DNA of 64,000 nucleotides from Pseudomonas cannabina (GTDB lineage Bacteria; Pseudomonadota; Gammaproteobacteria; Pseudomonadales; Pseudomonadaceae): NCBI RefSeq assembly GCF_900100365.1, contig NZ_FNKU01000001.1, positions 5,452,501 to 5,516,500 of the forward strand, read 5' to 3'. Shown piece by piece: positions 52,352 to 61,872 of this stretch (position 1 is its first letter; each line of letters starts with the position of its first letter). The notes under the pieces were generated by a model. It saw only the letters and a program-made list of their open reading frames with translations, ran no database searches and was not told where the DNA came from. The position numbers and the translations under genes were made by a program.

Positions 52352-53560
52352 GGAGGCGCTGCAAAAATAGCCAACTGTCCCCACCCTTGGCACACTAAGT
52401 TCCTTCAACAGCCTCCCTCTCCGTGAGCGTTACGCGCGTGCAGAAGACCTTCTCCGAACTCGAATATACCGGCAAGAAAAAGCAGACTCGCCGAGATCGC
52501 TTCCTGGCTGACCTTGAACAGTTGGTGCCCTGGGCCCTGCTGGAGGCGCAAGTGGCGCCGTTTTATAGCAACACCGCAGGCAAGCGCGGACGCCCTGCGA
52601 TAGGGGTGTCGCGCATGTTGCGCATGTACGTCGTGCAGCAGTGTTTCGGTTTCTCCGATGAAGGTTGCGAAGATGCCGTCTACGACAGCCAGGCCATCCG
52701 CGGTTTTATGGGTATCGACCTGGGTCGCGAGTCTGCACCGGATGCCACCACCTTGCTGCGTTTTCGCCGCTTGCTGGAAGTCCATCAGCTAACCCGGCTG
52801 CTGTTTGAAACGATTAACCAGCATCTGGCCAGCCGGGGGCTGCTGCTCAAGGAAGGCACTATCGTCGACGCTACTCTGATCGCCGCGCCGCCCTCGGTCA
52901 AGAACCGAGAAGGCAAGCGTGATCCTGAGATGCATCAGGCCAGGAAAGGCAATCAATGGCACTTTGGGATGAAGGCCCACATTGGTGTAGACGCCACGTC
53001 GGGGCTGGTGCACAGCGTAGTAGGGACGGCCGCTAACGTGGCGGATGTCACCCAGGTTGGCCAGTTGCTTCACGGTGACGAAACCTATGTTTCGGGTGAC
53101 GCTGGATACACCGGTGCGGCCAAGCGACCGGAGCATGCTGAACGGGACGTTATCTGGTCGATTGCAGAACGGCCAAGCAGTTACAAGCAGCACGGCGAAG
53201 GCAGCGTGCTGTATCGGGTCAAGCGCAAAATTGAATATGCCAAGGCGCAACTGCGTGCCAAGGTCGAGCACCCCTTCCAGGTAATCAAGGTGCGCTTCAA
53301 TCATCGCAAGGTTCGCTACCGTGGGCTGGAAAAGAATACAGCGCAGTTGTTCAGTTTGTTTGGGTTGGCCAATCTGATGCTGGCCAAGCGGTATTTACAA
53401 CAGACGGCAGGATAAATCCGTCTGAAAGGCGGGACTGGCCCGCCTTTCAGCAAAATGAGGGCAGAAATCTGCTCGAGAAACGTAAAATAAGGCCGGCAGG
53501 TTGAAAAAAACCGGCTTGGAAATGGGGACGGTGCGAACGGGTTAATTGTTCAGCGTCTCC
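52352..53560 (+). mobile_element. IS-B, IS5-family insertion sequence (1209 bp, IS52-like)
   Basis: The ends are GGAGGCGCTG on the left and CAGCGTCTCC on the right, a 10-bp inverted repeat with one mismatch. It is flanked by CTAG at 52348-52351 and 53561-53564. The 1209-bp length and short inverted repeat agree with my recollection of IS52 of P. savastanoi. Identity should be checked. Confidence 0.88.
52423..53415 (+). CDS. IS5-family transposase (IS-B)
   Basis: The product is 330 aa, IS5 subgroup. Catalytic Asp residues are in GTIVDATLIAAP and VSGDAGYTGA. The Glu is in LRAKVEHPFQVIK, which fits the IS5 Y-2-R-3-E-6-K signature exactly. It probably starts at GTG 52423. Because it recognises ends that match MITE-A, it is the candidate transposase for that element. 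It appears intact. Confidence 0.94.
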   Translation: MSVTRVQKTFSELEYTGKKKQTRRDRFLADLEQLVPWALLEAQVAPFYSNTAGKRGRPAIGVSRMLRMYVVQQCFGFSDEGCEDAVYDSQAIRGFMGIDLGRESAPDATTLLRFRRLLEVHQLTRLLFETINQHLASRGLLLKEGTIVDATLIAAPPSVKNREGKRDPEMHQARKGNQWHFGMKAHIGVDATSGLVHSVVGTAANVADVTQVGQLLHGDETYVSGDAGYTGAAKRPEHAERDVIWSIAERPSSYKQHGEGSVLYRVKRKIEYAKAQLRAKVEHPFQVIKVRFNHRKVRYRGLEKNTAQLFSLFGLANLMLAKRYLQQTAG

Positions 53561-53564
53561 CTAG

Positions 53565-54742
53565 GAGGGTGTAGACAAAATCATGTAGTGAGTCGGCGCG
53601 CGAGTATTCGAGCCTCGGCCAACCAAACCCATGCCTCGCTTACCGCAAAAAGGCGATCATGATGCATGATCAGTCGCCGAGCTCTCTCATTCCAGGCATG
53701 AGTTCGCTCCACTACCCATCGCTTGGGCATGACCACAAATCCAGTCTGAACAGGCTCCACGGAAAATAGATCGCCTTGTTCAGAGTGCCATTGCCCTGTT
53801 CTTCTGTTATTCGGGCCACGGATCACTTGAACATCGATAGCGTGCAGTTGATGGGTGCGCTGTGCCCATTTTCCTGCGTACGCACTATCAACAAAAAGCG
53901 TGCTCAGTGACGGATATTTTTCCTTCGAGTACGCCACCGCATCATCCGCCGCGTCACGATCCTGCACGCTTGCAGCACTGATACTGACAGCCAGCAGCAG
54001 GCCCAATGTATCGACAATCAGACTTCGTTTACGCCCCTTCACTTTTTTGCCTGCGTCGTAGCCGCTGTCACCGCCTTGAGGAGAACTGCGGGTCGACTGT
54101 GAATCCAGGATCGCTGCTGACGGGCTGTCAGCGCGTTCTTCCCGCTCACGCCATTGAGCTCGCAAGCGATCATGCATTTGCTCGAACTTGCCTTGAGCGC
54201 TCCACCGGCGGAACGTTTTGTAGACATTGTCCCAATGAGGAAAATCGCGGGGTAGCATTCGCCATGAGCACCCCGTGCGTACGACATAGCAACAGGCTTC
54301 CAGCAACGTGCGCCGAGAGTGAAGCGGTGGCACTCCTCGTCCGCCCTGGCTTTCAAACAGGTCGGCGACCAGTGCCCACTCGGTATCTGTCAAGCAACTC
54401 GGATATAGCTGCTCCGGCAGTTGGCGGCGGTGGGTTTCATTGTAGCCATAGGCTTTATTAGGTTCAGGTGACTGAAAACTTCCCTTGGCCCGCTGCTTTA
54501 CACGCGTAATCCCTGCCATTTTCAACGCTTTTGCAAAGGTGTCGGGATGCGCAGTGATACCGGTTTCGGCGAAGAATACGAGCGCCAATTCGGCCTGGCT
54601 GGAATAGGGCTGTGCATGAGCGAGTTTCACCAGCACGGGATAGTGCTCGGCGGCAATCGAGCGAGGACGTCCGGTTTTAGGCATGGCTTGAGGGCTATTC
54701 AGACAAGGGAGTGAAAGTTTAATTTATTTTGTCTACACCCTC
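53565..54742 (-). mobile_element. IS-A copy 3, last element in the xaxB nest
   Basis: This copy lies in reverse orientation between CTAG 53561-53564 and CTAG 54743-54746. It is one base longer than the others at one border, so the exact target duplication is uncertain. It ends exactly where the xaxB frame resumes. Confidence 0.88.
53581..54684 (-). CDS. IS5-family transposase (IS-A copy 3)
   Basis: The 367-residue product is identical to that of IS-A copy 1, so the insertions are recent or were homogenised. Catalytic residues are intact: Asp in AILDSQSTR and LFVDSAYAG, Glu in WVVERTHAW. Confidence 0.93.
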   Translation of the reverse strand: MPKTGRPRSIAAEHYPVLVKLAHAQPYSSQAELALVFFAETGITAHPDTFAKALKMAGITRVKQRAKGSFQSPEPNKAYGYNETHRRQLPEQLYPSCLTDTEWALVADLFESQGGRGVPPLHSRRTLLEACCYVVRTGCSWRMLPRDFPHWDNVYKTFRRWSAQGKFEQMHDRLRAQWREREERADSPSAAILDSQSTRSSPQGGDSGYDAGKKVKGRKRSLIVDTLGLLLAVSISAASVQDRDAADDAVAYSKEKYPSLSTLFVDSAYAGKWAQRTHQLHAIDVQVIRGPNNRRTGQWHSEQGDLFSVEPVQTGFVVMPKRWVVERTHAWNERARRLIMHHDRLFAVSEAWVWLAEARILARRLTT

Positions 54743-54745
54743 CTA

Positions 54746-55657
54746 GGTGACATTTATTTACCCGTGATGAAGGAAACGCTGCGCAGCCTGGTGAACGAAA
54801 TAGGTAATGTCGATAAAGAGGCACTGGATACGCTGACGCTGGTTCCGCATTTTTTCAATGACGATGAGATGCTGCCTTTTGTTGAAGCGATTGCAAAGCT
54901 CAGGGGCGAGCCCGACGAGGCGAAAAGTGAAAGCGCCATTTTAGAATTCAATGAAGAGCTCAGTATTCTTCTGGACGCACGCACTGCCTCTCTGGCCAGC
55001 CAGGCTAAAGCGCTCGATAAAGCGCTGATCAATTTGAACGCCGTGCAGGTCAATGCAGTGGATCATCTGACGCCCGCGCTTGACCAGGAGATCAGCACGC
55101 TGCAGGCCAGGCTGGCGATTGAAAAAGCGCGTCAGGAAGAAGTGTTGGCGAAGGAAAAAGTGGTCAATGCATTGATTGCCGATGTAGAGAGTCTCAGCTT
55201 TTTCGACAAGCTGAAGCCTTTGATCGCTTCGCTGGAAACGCTGGCGGACATCGATCCCAAAAATCCGTTGATCGGGTCCATCAAGGCGGGTATCGCCGGC
55301 GTGTCCAATATTCTGGATCTGCTGGACGGTGCCGTTGATTATGATCACCTGATGACCCTGCGCGTTACATTGCAGGCGCAGTTGCTCGTTCTGCAGGACG
55401 CGGTAGGTGAGGCTCGCGCGGCACTTGACGTCGAATTGAGCAAGCGCGATCAGCTTTCTGGCCTTGCATCGATTCAGGTCTGCAAGAATGACTACGTTCG
55501 AGAGATCGGCAAACTGCATACGGCGCTGACTCAGGTCCTGGCCAATTGCCGACTGCCCGCCTCCGAAGGGCTCGAGGAGCGCGTTGAACATTTCAGTCGC
55601 CAGGCAAATGCACTGAATACCTATCTGGTAGATATAAGAGGCAGCTGGCGCAGCTGA
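54746..55657 (+). pseudogene. xaxB: Alpha-xenorhabdolysin-like subunit B, main fragment
   Basis: The frame from 54743 reads L-GDIYLPVMKETLRSL and continues to 55657 (303 residues). A start at GTG 54764 or ATG 54767 would give a shortened protein. Long helices flank a moderately hydrophobic segment (LIGSIKAGIAGVSNILDLL), the membrane-binding part in this family. XaxB pairs with XaxA in a pore. The N-terminal 34 residues are at 50861. The intact pieces show few changes, so the disruption looks recent. A terminator hairpin follows. Confidence 0.75.
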
Positions 55658-55670
55658 TAATTTGCCATTG

Positions 55671-55697
55671 CCCCGCTTGTCAAAGTAGGCGGGGTTT
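55671..55697 (+). terminator. Terminator-like hairpin after xaxB
   Basis: CCCCGC (55671-55676) pairs with GCGGGG (55689-55694), followed by TTT. Just after it are two 14-bp direct copies of CGTTACAGATAGAC (about 55720 and 55735). Confidence 0.65.
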
Positions 55698-55803
55698 CCG
55701 GCGTGTGGCAAAAAGTACGTTACAGATAGACGCGTTACAGATAGACACGATATGGCCGTCAGTGCATTAATTGCGCCGCGCAATATGAGTGAGAGTAGCG
55801 AGC

Positions 55804-58332
55804 GTGTTGAAGAAAGTCCTGTTTCAACTGCACTGGTTCTTCGGGATCACGGCAGGTCTGGTGCTGGCCTTGATGGGCATCACGGGAGCCTTGTATTCGT
55901 TCGAGGACGAGATTCTCGACGCGCTCAATCCTGACACTTTGCTTGTCGAAGAGCGCGCTGCTGCATTGCCTCCCCTTGAGCTTGTCCACAAGTTGGAGGC
56001 CGCAACCGGGCTCACCGTGGCTATCTTGCGTGTCGAGACCCTTGGCAATCGCGCCGCTCAGGTGTATTTCACGCCGGAACCGGGCGAAAGGCGCGGCCCC
56101 AAACGCAATTTCGATCCTTACACCGGCGAGCTGAAAGGCGATGCGGTGGGTGAGGGAGTTTTCGATTTTATTCTGCAATTGCATCGTTATCTGGCTGCAG
56201 GTGAGGTGGGCAAGCAGGTCACGGCAGCCTGCACGCTGATTCTGCTGTTCTTCTGCCTGTCCGGGCTCTATCTGCGCTGGCCTCGCAAGGCCTTGAACTG
56301 GCGTGTCTGGCTGACGCTGGACTGGGCAAAGAAGGGCCGCAGTTTCAACTGGGATCTGCATTCGGTTTTTGGTACGTGGTGCCTGGTGTTCTACCTGTTG
56401 TTTGCCCTCACTGGCCTGAACTGGTCTTACGACTGGGTGAGCAACGGTCTGAACAAACTGCTGGGCGACTCGCCGCTGGAGCAGCGCAAAGTCACTGTCG
56501 CTATTGCCGGCAACAAAGCACCGCTGGTCGTCGACTATGCGGCCATCTGGGACAGTATTCAGAAAACCGCAGGGCCCGGACTGCGCTCTTATAACCTGCG
56601 CTTGCCTGCTGCAGGTGACCAGCCCGCTACGGTGTTTTACCTGCTCAAGGACTCACCACATTCGCGCGCGCTGAACAGCATTACCCTTGACCCCGCAAGC
56701 GGGCAGGTCAGTTCGGTGTCACGGTATGCCGAGCGCAGCTTCGGTGCGCAACTGCTGGCCAGCAACTATGCACTGCACGTTGGCAGCTACTTCGGAATCG
56801 TTGGCCGAATCGTCATGACTGTTGCGTCGTTGATGATGCCGCTGTTTTTCATTACCGGCTGGCTGTTGTATCTGGATCGCCGCCGCAAACAGCGCGAGAT
56901 CAAGAGCGCACGCTTTGCTGTACCGGAAGACCTTTCCACTGATGCGTCGTCCTGGCTGATCGGTTTCGCCAGCCAAAGCGGTTTTGCCGAGCAGTTGGCG
57001 TGGCAGACCGCGAGCCAGTTGCAGCTTGCCGGCGTGTCTGCGCACGTGCAGCGGTTGGGTGAGCTGACCGTGCAGGATCTGCTTCAAAGCCGCAACGCGC
57101 TGTTTATCGTCAGCACCTTCGGTGATGGTGAGGCGCCGGACAGCGCTCGCGGTTTCGAACGCAAGTTGCTGGGTAGTCCATTGGCGCTGGAGATGCTCAA
57201 TTACGTCGTACTGGCGCTGGGAGACCGGCAGTATGCGCATTTCTGCGGCTTCGCTCATCGTCTGCATGACTGGCTGGCGCAGTGCGGCGCGCGCACGCTG
57301 TTTGCTCCGGTTGAAGTGGACAGAGTCGATCCCGCCGCCTTGCAGCACTGGCAGCAGCAACTCGGGCAACTGACCGGCGCTGTACCGCAATCGAGCCACT
57401 GGCTGACTCCGGTTTTCGAGAACTGGACCCTGGCGGGTCGCGAGCACTTGAATCCAGGCAGCAGCGGCTCGAAGGTGTATCTGCTGGACCTGATTGCGCC
57501 AGCATCCGCCCGTTGGCAGGCGGGAGATCTGGTCGAGGTGATGCCCCGAAACTCAGCGGCTGTCATCGAGCTGTTTCTTGACGGGCTGGGTATTGATCCA
57601 TTGACTCAGGTGCAGGTCGGCGGGTTGCAGGAGACGCTTGCTCAGGCGCTCGCCAGCCGCCAGTTGCCGCACAACCGTGTGCACCTTGTCGGGCTGCATG
57701 CGCAAGCGCTGGTCGATGCATTGGCTCCGGTGTCTGCTCGTGAGTACTCAATTGCGTCGATCCCCGAGGATGGCCGCCTGCAACTTATCGTGCGTCAGGA
57801 AATTCATCCTGACGGCGGTCTGGGGCTGTGTTCTGGCTGGCTGACCGAGCATGCGGCGCTCGACGCTGCTGTCAGCCTGCGCTTGCGTCGTAACAGCAGT
57901 TTTCACCTGCCTGCCGAGCAGGTCCCGTTGATTTTGCTGGGCAACGGCACTGGACTTGCCGGGCTACGCAGCTTACTCAAGGCACGGATCGATCAAGGGC
58001 AAGGGCGCAACTGGTTGCTGTTCGGTGAACGCAACCGAGCGCACGACTTTCATTGCCGTGCGGAGCTTGAGAGCTGGCTTGAGGCAGGCCATCTGACCCG
58101 ACTGGACCTAGCGTTCTCGCGTGATCAGGCGGAGAAAATCTACGTGCAGGACCGCTTGCGCGAGGCTGAGGATGAATTGCGCGCGTGGCTGAGCGACGGC
58201 GCAGCGATCTATATCTGCGGCAGCCTGTTGGGTATGGCGGCGGGGGTGGATCAGGTGTTGAACGAGGTCTTGGGCACGGAGGTGGTCAGCGAACTGATCG
58301 AGCAGGGGCGGTATCGGCGGGATGTGTATTGA
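55804..58332 (+). CDS. PepSY-flavodoxin reductase (sulfite-reductase-like flavoprotein fused to a membrane domain)
   Basis: The product is 842 aa. The N-terminal PepSY-type membrane part has four helices (about residues 10-35, 145-165, 195-215 and 330-350) with His residues that may bind heme. A flavodoxin domain begins near 385 ([43 protein letters not shown]), then FAD and NAD(P)-binding domains resembling sulfite reductase alpha, ending [15 protein letters not shown]. It probably transfers electrons to a membrane-bound or periplasmic ferric siderophore. GTG 55804 (MLKKVLFQ...) is preferred. It is not linked to a siderophore cluster in this window. Confidence 0.86.
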   Translation: MLKKVLFQLHWFFGITAGLVLALMGITGALYSFEDEILDALNPDTLLVEERAAALPPLELVHKLEAATGLTVAILRVETLGNRAAQVYFTPEPGERRGPKRNFDPYTGELKGDAVGEGVFDFILQLHRYLAAGEVGKQVTAACTLILLFFCLSGLYLRWPRKALNWRVWLTLDWAKKGRSFNWDLHSVFGTWCLVFYLLFALTGLNWSYDWVSNGLNKLLGDSPLEQRKVTVAIAGNKAPLVVDYAAIWDSIQKTAGPGLRSYNLRLPAAGDQPATVFYLLKDSPHSRALNSITLDPASGQVSSVSRYAERSFGAQLLASNYALHVGSYFGIVGRIVMTVASLMMPLFFITGWLLYLDRRRKQREIKSARFAVPEDLSTDASSWLIGFASQSGFAEQLAWQTASQLQLAGVSAHVQRLGELTVQDLLQSRNALFIVSTFGDGEAPDSARGFERKLLGSPLALEMLNYVVLALGDRQYAHFCGFAHRLHDWLAQCGARTLFAPVEVDRVDPAALQHWQQQLGQLTGAVPQSSHWLTPVFENWTLAGREHLNPGSSGSKVYLLDLIAPASARWQAGDLVEVMPRNSAAVIELFLDGLGIDPLTQVQVGGLQETLAQALASRQLPHNRVHLVGLHAQALVDALAPVSAREYSIASIPEDGRLQLIVRQEIHPDGGLGLCSGWLTEHAALDAAVSLRLRRNSSFHLPAEQVPLILLGNGTGLAGLRSLLKARIDQGQGRNWLLFGERNRAHDFHCRAELESWLEAGHLTRLDLAFSRDQAEKIYVQDRLREAEDELRAWLSDGAAIYICGSLLGMAAGVDQVLNEVLGTEVVSELIEQGRYRRDVY

Positions 58333-58344
58333 CTCGCGAAGATC

Positions 58345-58993
58345 GGACGCTCTGCGTCCGGTCTTGACTTCGGAATGCGTCGTTTGAACGACCGTCTTCG
58401 CGGACAAGTCCGCTCCCACTGGAGCGAGAGGAACGATAACGTCAACTATCGTGCGACGCTCCGCGTCGGCATGCCGTTCTGGACGCTCTGCGTCCGGTCT
58501 TGACTTCGGAATGCGTCGTTTGAACGACCGTCTTCGCGGACAAGTCCGCTCCCACTGGAGCGGGAGGAACGACCACCTCAACTATCGTGCGAAGCTCCGC
58601 GTCGGCATGCCGTTTCGGACGCTCTGCGTCCGGTCTTGACTTCGGAATGCGTCGTTTGAACGACCGTCTTCGCGGACAAGTCCGCTCCCACTGGAGCGAG
58701 AGGAACGACAATCTCAACTATCGTGCGACGCTCCGCGTCGGCATGCCGTTCCGGACGCTCTGCGTCCGGTCTTGACTTCGGAATGCGTCGTTTGAACGAC
58801 CGTCTTCGCGGACAAGTCCGCTCCCACTGGAGCGAGAGGAACGACAATCTCAACTATCGTGCGACGCTCCGCGTCGGCATGCCGTTCCGGACGCTCTGCG
58901 TCCGGTCTTGACTTCGGAATGCGTCGTTTGAGCGACCGTCTTCGCGGACAAGTCCGCTCCCACTGGAGCGGGAGAAACGATAATCTCAACTCT
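58345..58993 (+). repeat. 136-bp tandem repeat array, 4.8 copies
   Basis: Unit starts are at 58345, 58481, 58617, 58753 and 58889, exactly 136 apart; the fifth is cut near 58993. Each unit has GGACGCTCTGCGTCCGGTCT, then GAATGCGTCGTTTGAACGACC, CGCGGACAAGTCCGCTCCCACTGGAG and GCGACGCTCCGCGTCGGC, split here to show its palindromes. Units differ by a few bases. The 136-bp period is not a multiple of three, so it is not coding. It lies between convergent genes. Confidence 0.95.
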
Positions 58994-58997
58994 ACGC

Positions 58998-59972
58998 CTA
59001 CGCCGCCACAAACTGCTCCGCGTAGTGGCAAGCCACTTGGCGATTATCCACCAGCCTCAGTTCCGGTACGTCGGTTGCGCAGCGCTCGGTCGCGTAGGGG
59101 CAGCGCTTGTGGAAGGCGCAGCCGGTTGGCGGGTTGAGCGGGTTGGGCAACTCGCCGACGATCTTGATCTTCGGCTTGAGCGGGTCCGGGTGAATGGTCG
59201 GGGTCGCTGACAGCAGCGCCTGCGTATACGGGTGCAGCGGGCGGTTGTAAATCTCGTCTTTGGGACCCATTTCCGCCGGGCGGCCCAGATACATCACCAA
59301 TACCGTATCGGCGACATGACGCACCACCGACAGGTTGTGGGAGATGAACACATAAGCTGTGTTGAATTCCTTCTGCAGGTCCATGAACAGGTTCAGCACC
59401 TGAGCCTGAATCGACACGTCCAGCGCCGAAGTCGGTTCATCCGCCACCAGCACTTTAGGTTGCAGCATCATCGCCCGTGCCAGGGCGATACGCTGACGCT
59501 GACCACCGGAAAACATGTGCGGGTAGCGCTGATAGTGCTCGGGGCGCAAGCCGACCTGGGCCATCATCGCCTGCACTTTTTCACGACGTTCCGCTGCTGA
59601 CAGCCTGGTATTGATCAGCAATGGCTCGCCGAGCTGATCACCGACTTTCTGACGCGGGTTGAGCGAGGCGTAAGGGCTCTGGAAAACCATCTGCACGTCT
59701 TTGCGCAACTGCTTGTGCTCGGACTTGCTGGCTCCTGTCACTTCCTGGCCGGCGATTTTCAGCGAGCCGGAGGACGGCTCTTCGATCAGCGTCAGGGCGC
59801 GGGCAAGGGTCGATTTTCCACAGCCGGATTCGCCGACCACGGCCAGGGTCTTGCCGGCTTCCAGTTCGAAAGACACGCCGTTAAGCGCGCGCACCAGCGC
59901 CGAGCCTTTGAACAGGCCGCGCGAGACTTCGTAGTGACGGGTAAGGTCGCGGGCGGTAAGTACGACGCTCAT
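58998..59972 (-). CDS. dppF: Dipeptide/oligopeptide ABC transporter ATP-binding protein (DppF)
   Basis: The product is 324 aa. Walker A GESGCGKSTL, signature FSGGQRQRIALARAM, Walker B VLVADEPTSALD and the C-terminal CxxxxxC region (CAFHKRCPYATERC, typical of OppF/DppF) are visible. AGGAGG precedes ATG 59972. Its start overlaps the dppD stop (TAATG). It is the last gene of dppABCDF. The stop (58998) lies next to the tandem repeat array. Confidence 0.95.
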   Translation of the reverse strand: MSVVLTARDLTRHYEVSRGLFKGSALVRALNGVSFELEAGKTLAVVGESGCGKSTLARALTLIEEPSSGSLKIAGQEVTGASKSEHKQLRKDVQMVFQSPYASLNPRQKVGDQLGEPLLINTRLSAAERREKVQAMMAQVGLRPEHYQRYPHMFSGGQRQRIALARAMMLQPKVLVADEPTSALDVSIQAQVLNLFMDLQKEFNTAYVFISHNLSVVRHVADTVLVMYLGRPAEMGPKDEIYNRPLHPYTQALLSATPTIHPDPLKPKIKIVGELPNPLNPPTGCAFHKRCPYATERCATDVPELRLVDNRQVACHYAEQFVAA

Positions 59973-60940
59973 TACGCCACCTCCTGATTCAAGGGATAGA
60001 AGCAACGCGCCAGGCTATGCGCCTTGGGAGCCAGGTCCGGACGCTGGGTCCGGCAGTTGTCACGCACGTACGGGCAGCGCGGCGACAGCAGGCAGCCCTG
60101 CGGACGGTCATAGCGGCCCGGCACCATGCCAGGCAGCGTGGCGAGGCGTTCGGCGCCCATGCTGTGCTCGGGAATGGCGGCTAGCAGGGCTTCGCTGTAC
60201 GGGTGGGCAGGCACGTCGAACAGACCGGGCACCTGACCCACTTCGACTGCCTGACCGGCGTACATCACGCAGACGCGCTGCGCTGTTTCGGCGACTACGG
60301 CCAGGTCGTGAGTGATCAGCACCAGCGCCATGTCCTGCTCTTTCTGCAGGCTCAGCAACAGGTCCATGATCTGCGCCTGAATGGTCACGTCCAGTGCGGT
60401 GGTCGGCTCGTCGGCGATCAACAGCTTTGGCTCGCCAGCGATGGCCATGGCAATCGCCACACGTTGGCTCATGCCGCCCGACAGTTGGTGCGGGTAGGCA
60501 TTCAGGCGCGCAGCGGCGCCCGGGATTTCGACTTTTTCCAGCAGCTCCAGCGCCCGCTGATGTGCAGCCTTGCCGGACATGTTCAGGTGCTGACGCAGCA
60601 CCTCCTCGATCTGGAAACCCACGGTGTAGCTCGGGTTCAGAGCGGTCATCGGGTCCTGGAACACCATCGCCAGGTCTTTGCCGATGATGCGGCGACGCTG
60701 CCGGGAGTTGAGCTTGAGCAGATCATTGCCGTCGAAATTGAGTGCGTCGGCGTTGATGATGCCAGGGGAATCGATCAGCCCCATCAGCGCCATCATGGTC
60801 ACTGACTTGCCGGAACCCGATTCACCCACGATAGCCAGTACTTCACCTCTGTCTACGCTCAGGGACAGGCCGTCCACAACAGGTACGGCCGTGGCGTCGC
60901 CGAAGCGGACGTTGAGATTCTTGATTTCAAGAAGTGACAT
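59972..60940 (-). CDS. dppD: Dipeptide/oligopeptide ABC transporter ATP-binding protein (DppD)
   Basis: The product is 322 aa. Walker A GESGSGKS, signature [15 protein letters not shown], Walker [13 protein letters not shown] and a C-terminal Cys cluster ([14 protein letters not shown]) are present. Start ATG 60940 has TGAGGAG 8 bases before it. It works with DppF as the ATPase pair. The frame can be extended upstream to 60985 without support. Confidence 0.95.
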   Translation of the reverse strand: MSLLEIKNLNVRFGDATAVPVVDGLSLSVDRGEVLAIVGESGSGKSVTMMALMGLIDSPGIINADALNFDGNDLLKLNSRQRRRIIGKDLAMVFQDPMTALNPSYTVGFQIEEVLRQHLNMSGKAAHQRALELLEKVEIPGAAARLNAYPHQLSGGMSQRVAIAMAIAGEPKLLIADEPTTALDVTIQAQIMDLLLSLQKEQDMALVLITHDLAVVAETAQRVCVMYAGQAVEVGQVPGLFDVPAHPYSEALLAAIPEHSMGAERLATLPGMVPGRYDRPQGCLLSPRCPYVRDNCRTQRPDLAPKAHSLARCFYPLNQEVA

Positions 60941-60950
60941 GCGAATCTCC

Positions 60951-61862
60951 TCAGGCGGCGTTCTTGAGTTTCGGGTCCAGCGCATCGCGCAGACCGTCGC
61001 CCATCAGGTTGATTGCCAGCACGCTGAGCAAAATGGTCAGACCGGGCAGGCTCACGACCCACCAGGCACGTTCGATATAGTCGCGAGCCGAGGCGAGCAT
61101 GGTGCCCCACTCAGGCGTCGGCGGTTGTACGCCAAGACCCAGGAAGCCCAATGCTGCGGCGTCGAGAATCGCCGACGAGAAGCTCAGGGTTGCCTGAACG
61201 ATCAACGGCGCCATGCAGTTCGGTAGCACGGTGATGAACATCAGGCGCGGCAGGGTTGCACCGGCCAGACGTGCAGCGGTCACGTAGTCGCGGTTCAGTT
61301 CGCCCATTACCGCAGCACGGGTCAGGCGGACATAAGACGGCAGCGACACAATGGCGATGGCGATCACTGTGTTGATCAGGCCAGGGCCGAGAATTGCCAC
61401 GATGGCGACCGCCAGCAGCAACGAGGGCAGGGCCAGCATGATGTCCATCAGGCGCATGACCGAAGGGCCGAGTATGCGCGGGAAGAAGCCCGCCAGCAGC
61501 CCGAGAAAAATGCCGGGGATCAAGGACATGACCACCGAGGCCAGACCGATCAGCAGCGACAGGCGCGAACCCTGAATCAGGCGCGACAGCAGATCGCGCC
61601 CCAGTTCGTCGGTGCCGAGGATGAACTGCCATTGACCGCCTTCGAGCCATACCGGAGGCGTCAGCAGGAAATCGCGGTATTGCTCGCTCGGGTCATGCGG
61701 TGCAATCCAAGGGGCGAACAGGGCGCAGAACACAATCAGAATCATGAACAGCAGGCCGGCAACCGCGCCTTTGTTTTTCGAGAACGCTTGCCAGAATTCT
61801 TTGTACGGGGATGGGTAAAGCAGGCTTTGATCGACTGCTACCGCAGGAGTAGGGGTGCTCAT
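60951..61862 (-). CDS. dppC: Dipeptide/oligopeptide ABC transporter permease (DppC)
   Basis: The product is 303 aa with six transmembrane helices. The N-terminal helix ([20 protein letters not shown]) precedes a [21 protein letters not shown] motif, then a coupling loop with [14 protein letters not shown]. It has the OppC N-terminal extension. ATG 61862 is selected; 10 bp separate it from the dppB stop. It lies in the inner membrane and pairs with DppB. Confidence 0.95.
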   Translation of the reverse strand: MSTPTPAVAVDQSLLYPSPYKEFWQAFSKNKGAVAGLLFMILIVFCALFAPWIAPHDPSEQYRDFLLTPPVWLEGGQWQFILGTDELGRDLLSRLIQGSRLSLLIGLASVVMSLIPGIFLGLLAGFFPRILGPSVMRLMDIMLALPSLLLAVAIVAILGPGLINTVIAIAIVSLPSYVRLTRAAVMGELNRDYVTAARLAGATLPRLMFITVLPNCMAPLIVQATLSFSSAILDAAALGFLGLGVQPPTPEWGTMLASARDYIERAWWVVSLPGLTILLSVLAINLMGDGLRDALDPKLKNAA

Positions 61863-61872
61863 ATCGATAATC

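Noticed and set aside
48357..54746. Composite transposon carrying xaxAB
   Set aside because: The IS copies interrupt xaxB itself and the flanking IS-A copies do not enclose an intact cargo; the string of TSDs shows separate insertions.
58345..58993. CRISPR array
   Set aside because: The repeats are 136 bp and contiguous; there are no short repeats with unique spacers and no cas genes.
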